Shown here: positions 47,301 through 56,994 of the stretch, in pieces
Layout: each line of letters begins with the position of its first letter
How positions within the stretch are numbered: position 1 is the stretch's first letter
Source of the DNA: Lunularia cruciata
Lineage: Eukaryota; Streptophyta; Marchantiopsida; Lunulariales; Lunulariaceae
Length of the DNA stretch: 64,000 nucleotides
Assembly: GCA_948567375.1 (NCBI GenBank)
Contig: OX419759.1
Span: forward strand, 5,982,744 to 6,046,743
Direction of reading: 5' to 3'
The notes under the pieces: generated by a model
The model's database searches: none
Seen by the model: the letters and a program-made list of their open reading frames with translations, nothing else
Told to the model about the DNA's origin: nothing
Translations under genes and position numbers: made by a program

Positions 47301-48620
47301 TGGATGATGAACTCTTCTAATTAACAATATCCCAAAGGGTCTACTGCAAGAAGAAATATAAATATTTGCAAACCTTACAATGTTCTAAATGATTAGACCT
47401 AGAACAAAGGACAAATTTCTTCCTAAATTGGACCTACTACTTGAAGAGAGGATTTCATTTCAAGTTGGAGGTAGATGAAGTGTTATGGTAATGTCTAAAG
47501 TCATACCAAGTGGGTGGATTAATATAATCACTTCATTCCAAGGTCTCAAGAGAACATTATGCATTCAAGAACACTATCAAAAAGATATTGGTGACCAAAT
47601 ATTAGTTGCCCATAATGTACAAGGATGTGCATGATTACATCAAGAAATGCAATGCTTGTTAACGGATTGGTTACCCACTCCTAGAACAAAATAGCTAGTG
47701 CAACAAATTTTAACTCTTGCTCCATTTGAGAAATGAGCAATTGACTTTATAGGACCAATGCAACCAACTACAAAAATCATATGGATGAAGTAAATTCTTG
47801 TATGCACAAATAATGCTACCAAGATTGTAGAGGTGGAAGCTATACAGAGGGATGATGCAAAAACTAGTTCCACAATTCTTCTTTCAAAACATCATTTCCC
47901 ATTGTGACTGCCCACTAGAATTAGTGAATTATAGAGGGACTCATTTCTTGAGTACCCTTATAGAAGCACTCATTGAGTACTTCTTGATCAACACCACAAG
48001 AATACTCCTTATAATCCAAAAGTCAATGGATAATGTAGAAATTCAATGGATTGCTATACCAAATACTCAACACAATAATTGTAAATCATGCATATAATTG
48101 ACATTTAAGTTATTAGTTTCACTTTGGGCTTATTGCACTATAGAGAAGATCATGATCCAATAGACACCATACTTTTTCAGGTATATGTTGCACCCAATTT
48201 TACCCATCAAATTTGAAATACCTTCCTATAGGACTGTTTTAGAGGATAGACTACCAAAACATAAAGAGTCAGGATTTTTGTCTTCACCAATTGATGTGGT
48301 TGGACAAGAAGCTAGATAAAGAAAATGAAAATGCCAAAGTCATTCAACAAAAGAGAAAAGAATGACATGATAAAATCTTATAGAAGACTCCATGAAGAGA
48401 AATGATTTGGTTTTACTTTACAATTGATACATGAGATTTTTGAGAAAACTTCATCTTTGATAGATGAGTCCTACCAAGTTGTGCAAGTTTACAAGAAGTG
48501 TCTCTAGAAGTAGTTGATTTGGAAGGGAATTTATTCACCACAAGAGTCAATAGTTGGCAAGTAAGGAGGTCCTCTGGATGATACCTTTAGAAGACACTCA
48601 ATGTGTTCATGGTGACATTC
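47301..48620 (+). pseudogene. E pol relic: integrase
   Basis: The zinc-binding end HDYIKKCNAC is near 47630-47660. The core start resembles AIDFIGPMQPTTK near 47740. The 47852-48097 frame has CPLELVNYRGTHFLSTLIEA, where Asp of the second catalytic position is Asn, followed by a decayed third-acid region. C-terminal sequence runs to 48600. Inactive. Confidence 0.7.
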
Positions 48621-48627
48621 ACATTTG

Positions 48628-49007
48628 AAGAAGGGAGTATGTAGTGCACAAGAAATTTGAATTTTCTTACTTTGTTACATTAAAAATATGCCACAAAAGG
48701 CATTAGGTAGTGTAGTCTTAGCCCATCAAATGCATTTTACATATTTTGTAGATAGGTGTGGAAGATCTACCCCCAATTAATAAGTCCTTCCAAAAATAGG
48801 TGTTTAATGAACATAGCCTACAAGTTGGTAAGATAGGTGGTATATTGAGGCTTGAAGATCTTCATGATTTTCCCAAAAATCTCCCTTCAAGCTAGGTTCT
48901 TATAATCAGCTAGTAACCATCCATAGGTGAGATGCATATCATGGGCAAAGGCCTTATCAATCGTCACCTACATCTTGCTATTATAAAACCAAGACTCAAA
49001 AGTATAA
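48628..49007 (+). repeat. E polypurine tract and first part of 3' LTR
   Basis: GAAGAAGGGAG (48628-48638) precedes TGTAGTGCACAAG at 48640. A TATAAAACC segment at 48982-48990 is a candidate promoter box. The LTR is interrupted after GTATAA at 49007 by F1, and resumes at 58811. Confidence 0.75.
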
Positions 49008-49560
49008 TGTCGTGCGTATATACATCGCTACACAACATACATCGCTGTCAACATCATACACTATAGAAGCACAACTCACACATAAGTCATACATAGACTC
49101 TAAAGTGCCACAATAATCAGATTGCTTACCACTCTCAACTCAACTCAACTCAGATCAGTACTTGATCTGTCATTATAAACTGCCAACAATTGGGCACTGA
49201 TTACAGTCAAGCCACACCCACTCAAGCATAGAGAATCCAAGTGATGCTTGCCGGCCTCTGTCCACCATAGCCAAGAACTCAAAGGCTCAGCATTAGAGAA
49301 GTGAGCTCTATGGAGCTCACTTCAAAACTATACTCCCTGGACGCAAGCTAGCATTGAAACCCAAATGGTCTCGCTGGCGGCACACTTGACGGTGCAAACG
49401 GTGCAAAGTAACGGTGGGCCCCATCGTGAAGTCAGTACCCTGAACACAAAATCTAACCGTCGGAAAGTAGTCTCTGAGAAATTGCTGAAATAACTCTAAC
49501 TACTATCATTGGAACTCCAATGTCCAAGCATCTAGATGCAACACTACAAATGGCGTGACA
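49008..49560 (-). repeat. F1 3' LTR
   Basis: 553 bp with inverted ends TGTCGTGC (plus strand) and GCGTGACA, matching the solo LTR at 9608-10147 whose ends are fixed by its duplication. The first 107 bp (49008-49114) recur immediately after the LTR at 49563-49669. A self-complementary GAAGTGAGCTC...GAGCTCACTTC hairpin is near 49298-49325. Confidence 0.9.
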
Positions 49561-49562
49561 GC

Positions 49563-49669
49563 TGTCGTGTGTATATACATCGCTACACAACATACATCAC
49601 TGTCAGCATCATACACTATAGAAGCACAACTCACACATAAGTCATACATAGAGTCTAAAGTGCCACAAT
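49563..49669 (-). repeat. Extra 107-bp LTR segment between polypurine tract and 3' LTR
   Basis: Starts TGTCGTGTGTATATAC and ends GCCACAAT, a near copy of 49008-49114, separated from the LTR end by GC. Immediately beyond, the minus strand has the purine-rich AGCTAGGGGGGC (about 49671-49682), the likely polypurine tract. The same arrangement is present in F2 (59615-59721), so it is ancestral to both. The same 107-bp unit is missing from the F1 5' LTR. Confidence 0.9.
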
Positions 49670-49836
49670 TGCCCCCCTAGCTGGCAGTTAGGTCCTTCTA
49701 ACTCTAGATAGCCATCTACTCTAAGTATATGGTATACCCTCTAATGGACAAAGATCAAGAGACCGGGTGCTATGGAGCCCCATCGTTAGTTGCCTGTCTG
49801 CAATCTATACCATATAAAGAATGAACTAGTTATAGG

Positions 49837-50379
49837 TCAAGTACATCTAGGACATAACCACTGTCCTTGAGGAACCACCGTGAGGGGAGGAGTCATACAT
49901 GCCATATGCCATCCTCTTGAACAGCTATCACACACTAACATAGTAGCAGCTCCACCAGAAGAGCCACATAACATACACCTCAAGCCTGCACGTACAAGTG
50001 CCAAGCTTGGGTCCATAGTACCATCAATGTTTGGAAGGTGGCATGGCACACAATTGTGCACATGATCCTTCCAAACAACACCATCACGTCCTTCTAACAC
50101 AAGGACTGCAGATGGCAAAACCTCGCGCACTCTCAAGATAGTGTGGCCTATAGAAACATCAAGTGTCATCGGCGCTGTCTGTTGTAGATATACATAATCG
50201 CCTAGATGAAATTGACGGATCAAGGGTCTATAACCTCCTCCTCGAATGGTAGCATAGTGTAAAGTATCTCTATGCTGAGCAATCGTCAAGTTCTCAAAGG
50301 CCGTCGGCATCACTCTCCAAAAGATCTTTGCCCGCTGAGAACATGCGCTCATCCATACATCGGGGTCATCCAAGTCCAA
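49837..50379 (-). CDS. F1 integrase C-terminal part with PHD finger
   Basis: 180 residues, open, the last part of F1 pol. Residues 1-60 continue integrase after its core; LGDYVYLQQTAPMTLD (about 59-74) and LRVREVLPSAVLVLEGRDG are the SH3-like integrase C-terminal domain. Residues 135-179 are a complete PHD finger: CMLC at 135-138, CDSC at 150-153, GWHMAC with His158 and Cys161, QWLCPRC with Trp174, Cys176 and Cys179. This is C4HC3 spacing with the usual aromatic residue before the last Cys pair. PHD fingers bind histone H3 tails by methylation state. It stands where family A has a chromodomain, so a targeting role is inferred. A stop at 50395-50397 separates it from the core, so here it is a segment rather than an independent gene. 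Confidence 0.88.
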   Translation of the reverse strand: MDLDDPDVWMSACSQRAKIFWRVMPTAFENLTIAQHRDTLHYATIRGGGYRPLIRQFHLGDYVYLQQTAPMTLDVSIGHTILRVREVLPSAVLVLEGRDGVVWKDHVHNCVPCHLPNIDGTMDPSLALVRAGLRCMLCGSSGGAATMLVCDSCSRGWHMACMTPPLTVVPQGQWLCPRCT

Positions 50380-50394
50380 AACTACAGTAGCATC

Positions 50395-51090
50395 TCAACA
50401 AATGGCTGCAGGTAAATCTGGATCTCGTCCATAGAGTAGAAAGTATGGTGAGAAGGATGCTAAGGAGGCTTGCCGGCTGAACCAATAGCCCATGGCCAAC
50501 CAAGGTAATTGGAGATCCCAATCTCCCAAGTGGCCTCTCTGCAAACCATACTTTTGCAATCCTCTCTTAACCGTCTGAACCACTCTCTTTGCTAAGCCAT
50601 CTGCCCCAGGGTGATCTTAGGATGTCGTATGATGATCAATCAAAGCCTTGTCACACAAGACCTGAAACTCCTCCAAGAACTATGTACCCTGATCAGTCAA
50701 AACCTCAGTTGGTGCACCAAAATGACTAAGAACTCGATCCAGGAACGAGTAAGTTGTCCCTTCACTAGACTTGTTAGGTAGTGCCACCAACTCAATCCAC
50801 TTGGAGAAGTGCTCCACCATCACCAAAACATACCAATGATGTCTCACAATCAACGGTAAAGGTCCAACAAAGTCCAAACTCCAACGGTAACCCAATCCCA
50901 TGATAGGTAATGGGTGTAATTGTGGCAATGGAGCATTGAATGATGCTCTAACTTGGTCACAAACCACACATCTGGCAACAAATTGCTGTACCTCAGTCTA
51001 CATATCGTGCCACCAATAATGACTCTGGAGTAAGCTATACATACGCTTTACTCCAAAATGTCCTAGCTCCTCATGAGCATGACGGACCAA
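50395..51090 (-). pseudogene. F1 integrase: zinc-binding region and core
   Basis: The zinc-binding region is at about 51090-50960: RHAHEELGHFG with two His, later RCVVCDQ with two Cys. The core (50680-50967 frame) has GYRWSLDFVGPLPL with the first catalytic Asp and VLTDQGT with the second; a stop at 50680-50682 replaces the Gln that normally follows. The next open piece (50395-50583) corresponds to the segment after the third acid, with FLLYGRDPDLP. In the third-acid segment GADGLAKRVVQTVK, Lys stands at the catalytic Glu position. Strand transfer would be lost in this copy. Confidence 0.88.
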
Positions 51091-51880
51091 CTATGGTCTC
51101 TGAGATGGAAGTGGTACTACTTGCACTCTACCATCCTCCCATACACGCAAAAGGTGTCTACCCTCCAATCTAAACCGTATGGCTTGCTGAAGAACCCGGT
51201 CTCTCTCCTTGGCCCCAATTGTGCCACCCACAACACTAGTGCAAAGATAGTCCATCACTAAGACATCATCATGAATGTCTCGCTGAACTGTACCAATATC
51301 TTCACTCTCTGGATCTGTGACCTCAATAACTCCTCCTGTATGCGCTGAGAGAGATACCACCAAAGCCTCTGCAAATATACACAGAAAGGCCAATGCATGC
51401 CAACCTAGCACCATCTCCTCATCTGCCTTACCATGCCAACATGCTCCGGTCTGATCCTGCTGGCTGGGACATGGGTTTCTACTCAACCCATCTGCATCAC
51501 GGTTCACCACTCCAGGTCTATGAACAACCATGAAATCATACTCCTGTAAAACCAGAGCCCATCGTGCAAGCTTCCTTGAAAGCTTGTCGGACTCTATCAA
51601 CCACTTCAGCGGTTGATGATCAGTGATGAGAGTGAAGGGGTTACCAAATAGGTAACATCAGAAATGTGCTACTGCCCAAATTGCTGCCAAGCACTCTCCC
51701 TCATATGAACTATACTTTGCCTCTGCTGAATTGTTGGAGCGACTAGTATAGGCCACCACAAACTCCTTCTCCTCATCATCATGTTGGGTGAGCACCGCTC
51801 CAAGCCCCAACATACTCCAATCAGTGTGAACCTGAATGGTCGTCTCCTGATCAGTCTCCTCAAAATAGGAGCAGATGTCA
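51091..51880 (-). pseudogene. F1 RNase H and linker to integrase
   Basis: RNase H begins near 51850 (a TDWSMLGLGAVLTQHDDEEK-type reading, clearest in F2). It is shifted in frame near 51830, continues FVVAYASRSNNSAEAKYSSY, then TDHQPLKWL with a catalytic Asp near 51640. It passes into the 51091-51600 frame at WALVLQEYDFMVVHRPGVVN with RDADGLSRNP, the conserved RNase H end. The linker carries RFRLEGRHLLRVWEDGRVQV before the integrase zinc region. Confidence 0.85.
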
Positions 51881-52860
51881 ACCTCTCCTTGAGCTCTACA
51901 AAAGCTCTCTCCTGCTCATCTCCCCAACACCACTCCTGTGTAAGCTTGGTCAGCTTTGTCAAGGCCTTGGCAATGGCACTAAATCCTCTAACATAGTGGC
52001 GATAGAAGTTCACCAACCCAAGGAATGCTTGCACTCTACTCACATCTGTAGGCCGAGGAATACGTGCAATAGCCTCCACCTTGGTCTGCTGAATACCAAG
52101 TCCTTCGGGGTAGATAGTGTGACCCAAATACTCAACCTGCTCATGGAAGAACCTACACTTCCCATGATGTAATTTGAGTCCATGAGATCTCAACCTCTCA
52201 AACACCTCCACCAACTATCTCTCATGCTCCTCCACAGTAGTGCTATAAACCAAAATGTCATCAATATAGCACTAAGCAAAATCCAATCCAGCTAGGATCC
52301 TATCTATGACCCTCTGGAACTCAGCAAGAGCGTTCTTTAACCCAAATGGTAAGAACCTCCACTGATATAACACATCCTTGCCGTGAGGATCAATAGCCCA
52401 AAATGTTGTCTTGGACCTATCCTCCTCCTTGATCGGCAACTGATGATATCCCACTCAAAGATCCAAAGTACTGAAGATCTTTGCATGCCCAATCACATCA
52501 AAAATCTCCTCCGGTGTAGGCATGGCATACTGATCAGCTCTGGTCTGTCGGTTGATAGGACGGTAATCTCCACACATCCGCCTATCTGTATAGTTGCCAT
52601 GCATATCCTTCTTGGCTGGCATCACTATTGCTGATGCATACTCTCCATGTGAAATCTCCACCAAACCAGCCTCAAAAAGGTCACTACTATGGCTCTGAAT
52701 CAATGTCCTCTCCATCTCACTATATCAATAAGGACGTCGGAAAACTGGTGTGTCGCTAGTTAGCTCAATCCATGTTGAAGGCAAAACAACTCATGTGACT
52801 CCTCAAGAACCTCCAAACCCTCTGTCTTTCCTCTCTAGTAAGCTTAGGTCCAAGATCTGG
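51881..52860 (-). pseudogene. F1 reverse transcriptase
   Basis: Open pieces 52455-52715, 52272-52454 and 51669-52214 read continuously through stops. Fingers: GLVEISHGEYASAIVMPAKK and CGDYRPINRQTRADQYAMP. First catalytic strand: IFSTLDL, then a stop, then GYHQLPIKEEDRSKTTF. WRFLPFGLKNALAEFQRVID is the palm helix. YIDD (52257-52268) is the intact catalytic pair, with ILVYS following. The thumb is YLGHTIYPEGLGIQQTKVEA and the connection LGLVNFYRHYVRGF. Apart from stops all RT landmarks are present. In F2 this whole block is deleted. Confidence 0.9.
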
Positions 52861-53250
52861 CTCCCAAGTATCCTCTGTAACTATAGTAGGAGTGGAAGAC
52901 GTATTGACTGACTGCTACATGGGCCCTTGGGAGCAATAGTGTCATGCTCTCGACCACTAGAGGTCCCAACCTCCGTGTGGAAAACTCCCTCCACTCTGGC
53001 TGCAAGCTCCACACGTCCTCTGGCTGCATCCCATGTGGACCAAGAGTGTAATCTAAGTAGCCCACACTTACCTAGATGGACTCCAAGTAGACCACTCTCC
53101 CTAATACCTACTGGATGTGTCCCAAGAATACCATGTCCACTTGTTCCATTGCCCCCAACATGTGCCTGAATTGTCTCGATAGGCACAAGGCTCACAAGTG
53201 TTCGAGTGGTGATGCCTATCAAGCGCATCCTATGTTGCTCTGCCAAGCCA
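52861..53250 (-). pseudogene. F1 linker between methyltransferase and RT
   Basis: It follows methyltransferase motif X in the same frame (52881-53324) and has Gly- and His-rich sequence (HVGGNGTSGHGILGTHPVGI) with no recognised domain. The same linker in F2 (62090-62420) is where the RT deletion was joined. It may contain a protease cleavage site, but none can be pinpointed. Confidence 0.65.
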
Positions 53251-53254
53251 AGGC

Positions 53255-54200
53255 TCACAATCCAGGTGAAACAGTTCAGGTCCATAGCCTGACCTAACAC
53301 TTGATGCATGGATGCCTCAGACACTACTGGAACAACGGTAATACTGGTGCAAAACCCATTGCCCGCTCTCTCTCATCAGCGTTGGGCTCCACCAACTACT
53401 GTAGCTGTGAGTCCCAAACAAGTCTAGGTCCTCCTCCTTGAAAAGCATGAGAGCTTGGGAAACTCATGAGTGTGGGAAATGCGGCTCTAGGCTGTCCAAC
53501 TAGGTTCACCACTGCCATAGGTGACCTATCAGCCATTACCACTGTCTGAGACTGACGCCCAACATCCAAGATATCATCAACAAGAATATGGTCCAATCGC
53601 TAAATCTCATCATAAGCACGCTGTAGAACCTCTCTAGGTAAGAAGTTTGTCCACCAAAGACAAAGACAATGAGCCCATGATCCCACTCTGGCTGCATCTA
53701 ACAATACAGCAGGTCCCATCCAAGAATGGACCTGATGTGTACTCGCCACCACTCTAGTGCAAGAATCACCCATCAAAGGAATGCTCTCCAAAAGGTAAGT
53801 TGGAGAAACAGACTAATGAACCTAGAGATGTTGTAGTATCCGTAACATCTCCCAAAACACACCTAAACAAGGATCCTGAAGACCCAATCCTCTACCAGCA
53901 CGTGTATGTCCCTGACATGGCCATCCAAAAATCACCAAGTGAATAGGCCCATGTCTCTCTGGGTCATGCACCCCCAATAAGGAAATGTCTCTTGGTAGGG
54001 CCTTCTGGTAACCTCTTATTGCTGACATCGGTTATAACTCCGGATACCGATAGGCCAAGTGTGCCACATGATGTAGAGAGACTCGCCTAGCAATCTCATC
54101 TCTCTCTACATACAAGTACTTGTGTACTCGAATACCCGCTTGTAACACCGCAGCTAGTCCGGTGTTGATCCTACCAAACAACTCCAATAGGCATATCTCC
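53255..54200 (-). pseudogene. F1 C5 cytosine DNA methyltransferase domain (DNMT3/DRM-like)
   Basis: It lies between protease and RT in the pol reading. Motif I: ICLLELFGRINTGLAAVLQA (54196-54137) binds S-adenosylmethionine. Motif II-like: YLYVERDEIARRV. Motif IV: HLVIFGWPCQGHTRAGRG with catalytic Cys at 53915-53917. LGVFWEMLRILQHL follows, then motif VI at about 53788-53780, where Glu-Asn-Val has decayed to E-S-I. Motif VIII: GPAVLLDAARVGSWAHCLCL followed by WWTN (about 53713-53645), in which two Arg have become Cys. Motifs IX-X: ERAMGF (about 53350), then LGQAMDLNCFTWI (53297-53259). Length (about 310 residues) and motif order fit a whole catalytic domain. Stops at 54032-54034, 53822-53824 and 53813-53815 inactivate it. 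A host methyltransferase gene is unlikely because it sits in frame order inside pol in two copies. Confidence 0.9.
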
Positions 54201-54690
54201 TCTACTGGATACTGCCAAGCAATGAGTGTGGTATCCAGAGGTGTCAAAGCAATTTCCTTTGGAGGCTCATCCTCACACTCATCTCTTGATGGTATGAAGG
54301 CTCCACTCCAAGCCTACTGCACCAACTGATCTGCATGCTACTGCAATGCCTCCTCTAAACTCCACAATGGAACATCCAAGGTGGATGGAACAATCCCACT
54401 TGTACTCCAAAGCCGAGTGATCTCCTTTGGTATTGGAGTATCCTCTACATGGGCGTTCCTCTCCAACAAGTCACCAGGCCAAGTAATTGCACCACTGAAA
54501 GCTAAAACTGATGCTGCCATGGTCCCGGGTTGTAGTGAGCCAAGGCTGCCACTACTGAAGCGTATTGGTAGGCAACATACCCGTTCCTCACCAGACTGCC
54601 AACCAGGTCTATAAGAGGTTGTCTCCTCCCAATAGTCAATGCTGAAACCCATGGGGTATAACACTGCCCTCAACTAGCACATCATATGAC
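54201..54690 (-). pseudogene. F1 linker between protease and methyltransferase
   Basis: The reading GSLQPGTMAASVLAFSGAIT, then GDLLERNAHVEDTPIPKEIT and STLDVPLWSLEEALQ runs to a stop at 54344-54346 (CAG to TAG; Gln retained in F2). AWSGAFIPSRDECEDEPPKE then leads into motif I. It is acidic, with no recognised domain. A second stop at 54314-54316 is shared with F2. Confidence 0.7.
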
Positions 54691-55290
54691 TCAGCTATCG
54701 TTGCAATAGCCTGAGCTCTCACCACCAAGCTATCAATCGGATGACCAAGCTGAACCTGGACAACAAGCTCTCTATGTGTGATGTATTGTGTCAAACCACC
54801 ACCTAGAGATGTCTAGATCTCTAATGGACACCTCTCCACATCAGTCTTCCGTAACTCCAGACCGACAACTGCAGCCTTTCCCAACATAAGGGGCTACGCA
54901 CCAAAGTCTAACAAGACTCTCTGTGGTGTATAGACCTTCCTTGAAGGTCCCACCAAAAAAAAAATCCCCCTCTGGTTATCCAATAGGACAACACCAGGTG
55001 TAAACTGTGCTCTCTCAAAGGCCGGTCTAGCTGGCAACTCCTCCAATCTAGCCGCTACTGCCTGCCATAAACCACTCGTCGCTGAATGGATCCCATGCTC
55101 CTCAACCAAGTCAGCTCCACTACCAACCACCTCTGCTCTAGTAGTAGGAACCACACCATCCCTACTCTCACACAACGTGGCAGCCAACCAGAACACTAAG
55201 GCTGGGTCAACTCCCAATGTAAACATATCACTAGTTGAAAACAAAGGATGCCGCATAATCAGCTGAGCTGCCCCCAACATCATGCTAGAC
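54691..55290 (-). pseudogene. F1 aspartic protease
   Basis: The 54894-55283 frame ends RKVYTPQRVLLDFGA, where L-L-D-F-G-A is the active-site strand (Asp at 54906-54908). After a stop the reading continues PLMLGKAAVVGLEL, later HRELVVQVQLGHPIDSLVVR and ESYDVLVEGSVLYPMGFSID, the flap and second I/L-x-G strand of retroviral-type proteases. The upstream part (ERAQFTPGVVLLDNQRGIFF) links to gag. It would process the polyprotein, including release of the methyltransferase. Confidence 0.8.
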
Positions 55291-55719
55291 TCAGTCTGTG
55301 TAGTAGCAGGTGGCTAACTAGCAGGTAGTCCATCATGTACTCCATCACCACCTACCACACCTACACTAGGACGTCTAGGAACCATGGATGTCATCTGTTA
55401 TGCCTCAAATAGTATGAAAGACTAGAGAAGTCTGACCTGTCTCCCAACCTCTCCTCTCTTTGGGTCCAACTCCACTAATGCTCCTCTAGGCTCTAGAGCA
55501 CGAACTGCACTCCTAGTCACTACTGCAAATGCATCCACCTGTGCTGCTCCGCACATGAAGTCCAAAGCATCTCTATCACCAGCATATGAGGTGGAAGCTT
55601 TAGCACCTGAATCTGATCTCCTCTAAGCAATAGCCATACTAGCTAATCTCTGCTCTAACTGCTCAATCCGAGTAGCCATAGCTGTGTCAAAAGTAAGGGC
55701 AGGTACTGCACTCCTACTA

Positions 55720-56994
55720 GGTGAAGATCCTCTACCACCACCTCTACCACCTCGTCCTCCCTAAACTGGAGCTCCTTTACACCTGCCATAGCAACCCTTT
55801 CACTCCGTAACTCCGGATGTAGGTCAAAACACCGGTCACTAGTGTGACCAAATCTGTGGCAATGCTCACACTGCCTCTGTGCTGGCTATGATGCACCAGA
55901 GGTATCAGGTCCACTGCCCTGAGTACACTCTCTCCGATGGTGAGGTCCACCACAAGTCCAACAAGCAACACCACCACTCACTGGTTGCTGCTGACCCAAA
56001 AATGAGGGTAAGGGTCTAACTCCACTAGGCCCTCCACTTGCTCCATAGGATCTGGGCTATCCACCCTGTCCTCAAAACCCAATTGGGCGTGGTGCACTCT
56101 GCTGCACTCTAGAAGAAGTCACAGCCGTGGATGAGGTCTCCCTACCAAATCCAGATGTCACCACTCTCTCCTCCACCATATTGAGCTCAATACGCTCAGC
56201 CAAACCACAGACTACTGCCAAAGTGGGCGAAGTAGCCTGCAATAACGTAGCATCACAGACTCTATGTCGCAACTCCTTGTCCAATATCCCATAGCAAAAC
56301 TGGACAGCTTGGGCCTTAGTAACTCCCTGAGTGAAACTGATCAGCCGCCTCATGCAAGTGTATGCCTTGCGTAGGCTCTCTTCAGCCTTCCGCTGGAACT
56401 CTTGCAAGCTCCTCAACTTATCGGTCCGCACTTCCTAGTAGTTTTGCCTCAAACATAGGAAGAACTCTACCATGGGGTTAAACCCCGATACCACACCACC
56501 TCCTGCAGCGGTACCTCCACCTGTAGTAGCACTATCTCTAGCTAGTGCATCTCCACTAGCTCCACCCACACTACTTGAGCTAGAACTCATAGGTACAGCC
56601 GATCTACTCTTGGCCACCGAGCCTGAAGTGATGGAGATATAGTGTGGAGACCAATACTATCTCCATAACTCAATCTCCTCCAAATAAGCTCTCTTGAACT
56701 CATGGTAGTCATCCATCGGCGGACCCTCCAAGTACTGAAACAACCCCTTCCATGCCATGAAGGTGTGAACAAAGTTGGGTTCCGCATCTGCTACATATCA
56801 CACCAACTATCAAACTCTTGGATGAAGTCATCCAACTCAATGGTACCCACTATACCAGAGTAACGCCTAGGGCCTTTGGAGGCCCCATAAATCTCATCCA
56901 TGTCCCACAACAATGGTGTGGACACACCAAGTGCACTCTCAACTGAATCAACTCCTGTGTCAAACTCCAACTTAGAGTCAATCTCCTCCCTCAT
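55720..56994 (-). pseudogene. F1 gag with two zinc knuckles
   Basis: It starts at MREEIDSKLEFDTG (56994), the first Met of the reading. ELDDFIQEFDSWC, then HTFMAWKGLFQYLEGPPMDD and HEFKRAYLEEIELW form the N-terminal capsid part; a Ser/Gly/Thr-rich linker follows (56480-56590). Then LQEFQRKAEESLRKAYTCMR and AVQFCYGILDKELRHRVCDA (56072-56431). Two knuckles close it: CWTCGGPHHRREC (about 55970-55930) and CEHCHRFGHTSDRC (about 55880-55835), the second a canonical CX2CX4HX4C. Stops at about 56788, 56640 and 56432 plus a frame change near 56780 break it. Confidence 0.82.

Noticed and set aside
49563-49669. F LTR defined as beginning right after the G-rich tract (660 bp long).
   Set aside because: The solo LTR at 9608-10147 and the ATAA duplication of F1 both place the LTR ends elsewhere, so the segment is an extra piece.
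52881-53169. Plus-strand open frames across the F1 methyltransferase-RT linker.
   Set aside because: Shadows of the minus-strand coding sequence. The minus strand has the family motifs.
53255-54200. Methyltransferase as a host gene or a bacterial restriction-modification contaminant.
   Set aside because: It lies in the pol reading between protease and RT in two copies, with plant-type elements on both sides and target-site duplications around F1.
50380-54350. Recoded stop codons (an alternative genetic code) to explain the stops shared by F1 and F2.
   Set aside because: Stops of all three types occur, only at positions one transition from a sense codon, and several differ between the copies. 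Decay explains them better, although trans-mobilisation remains open.
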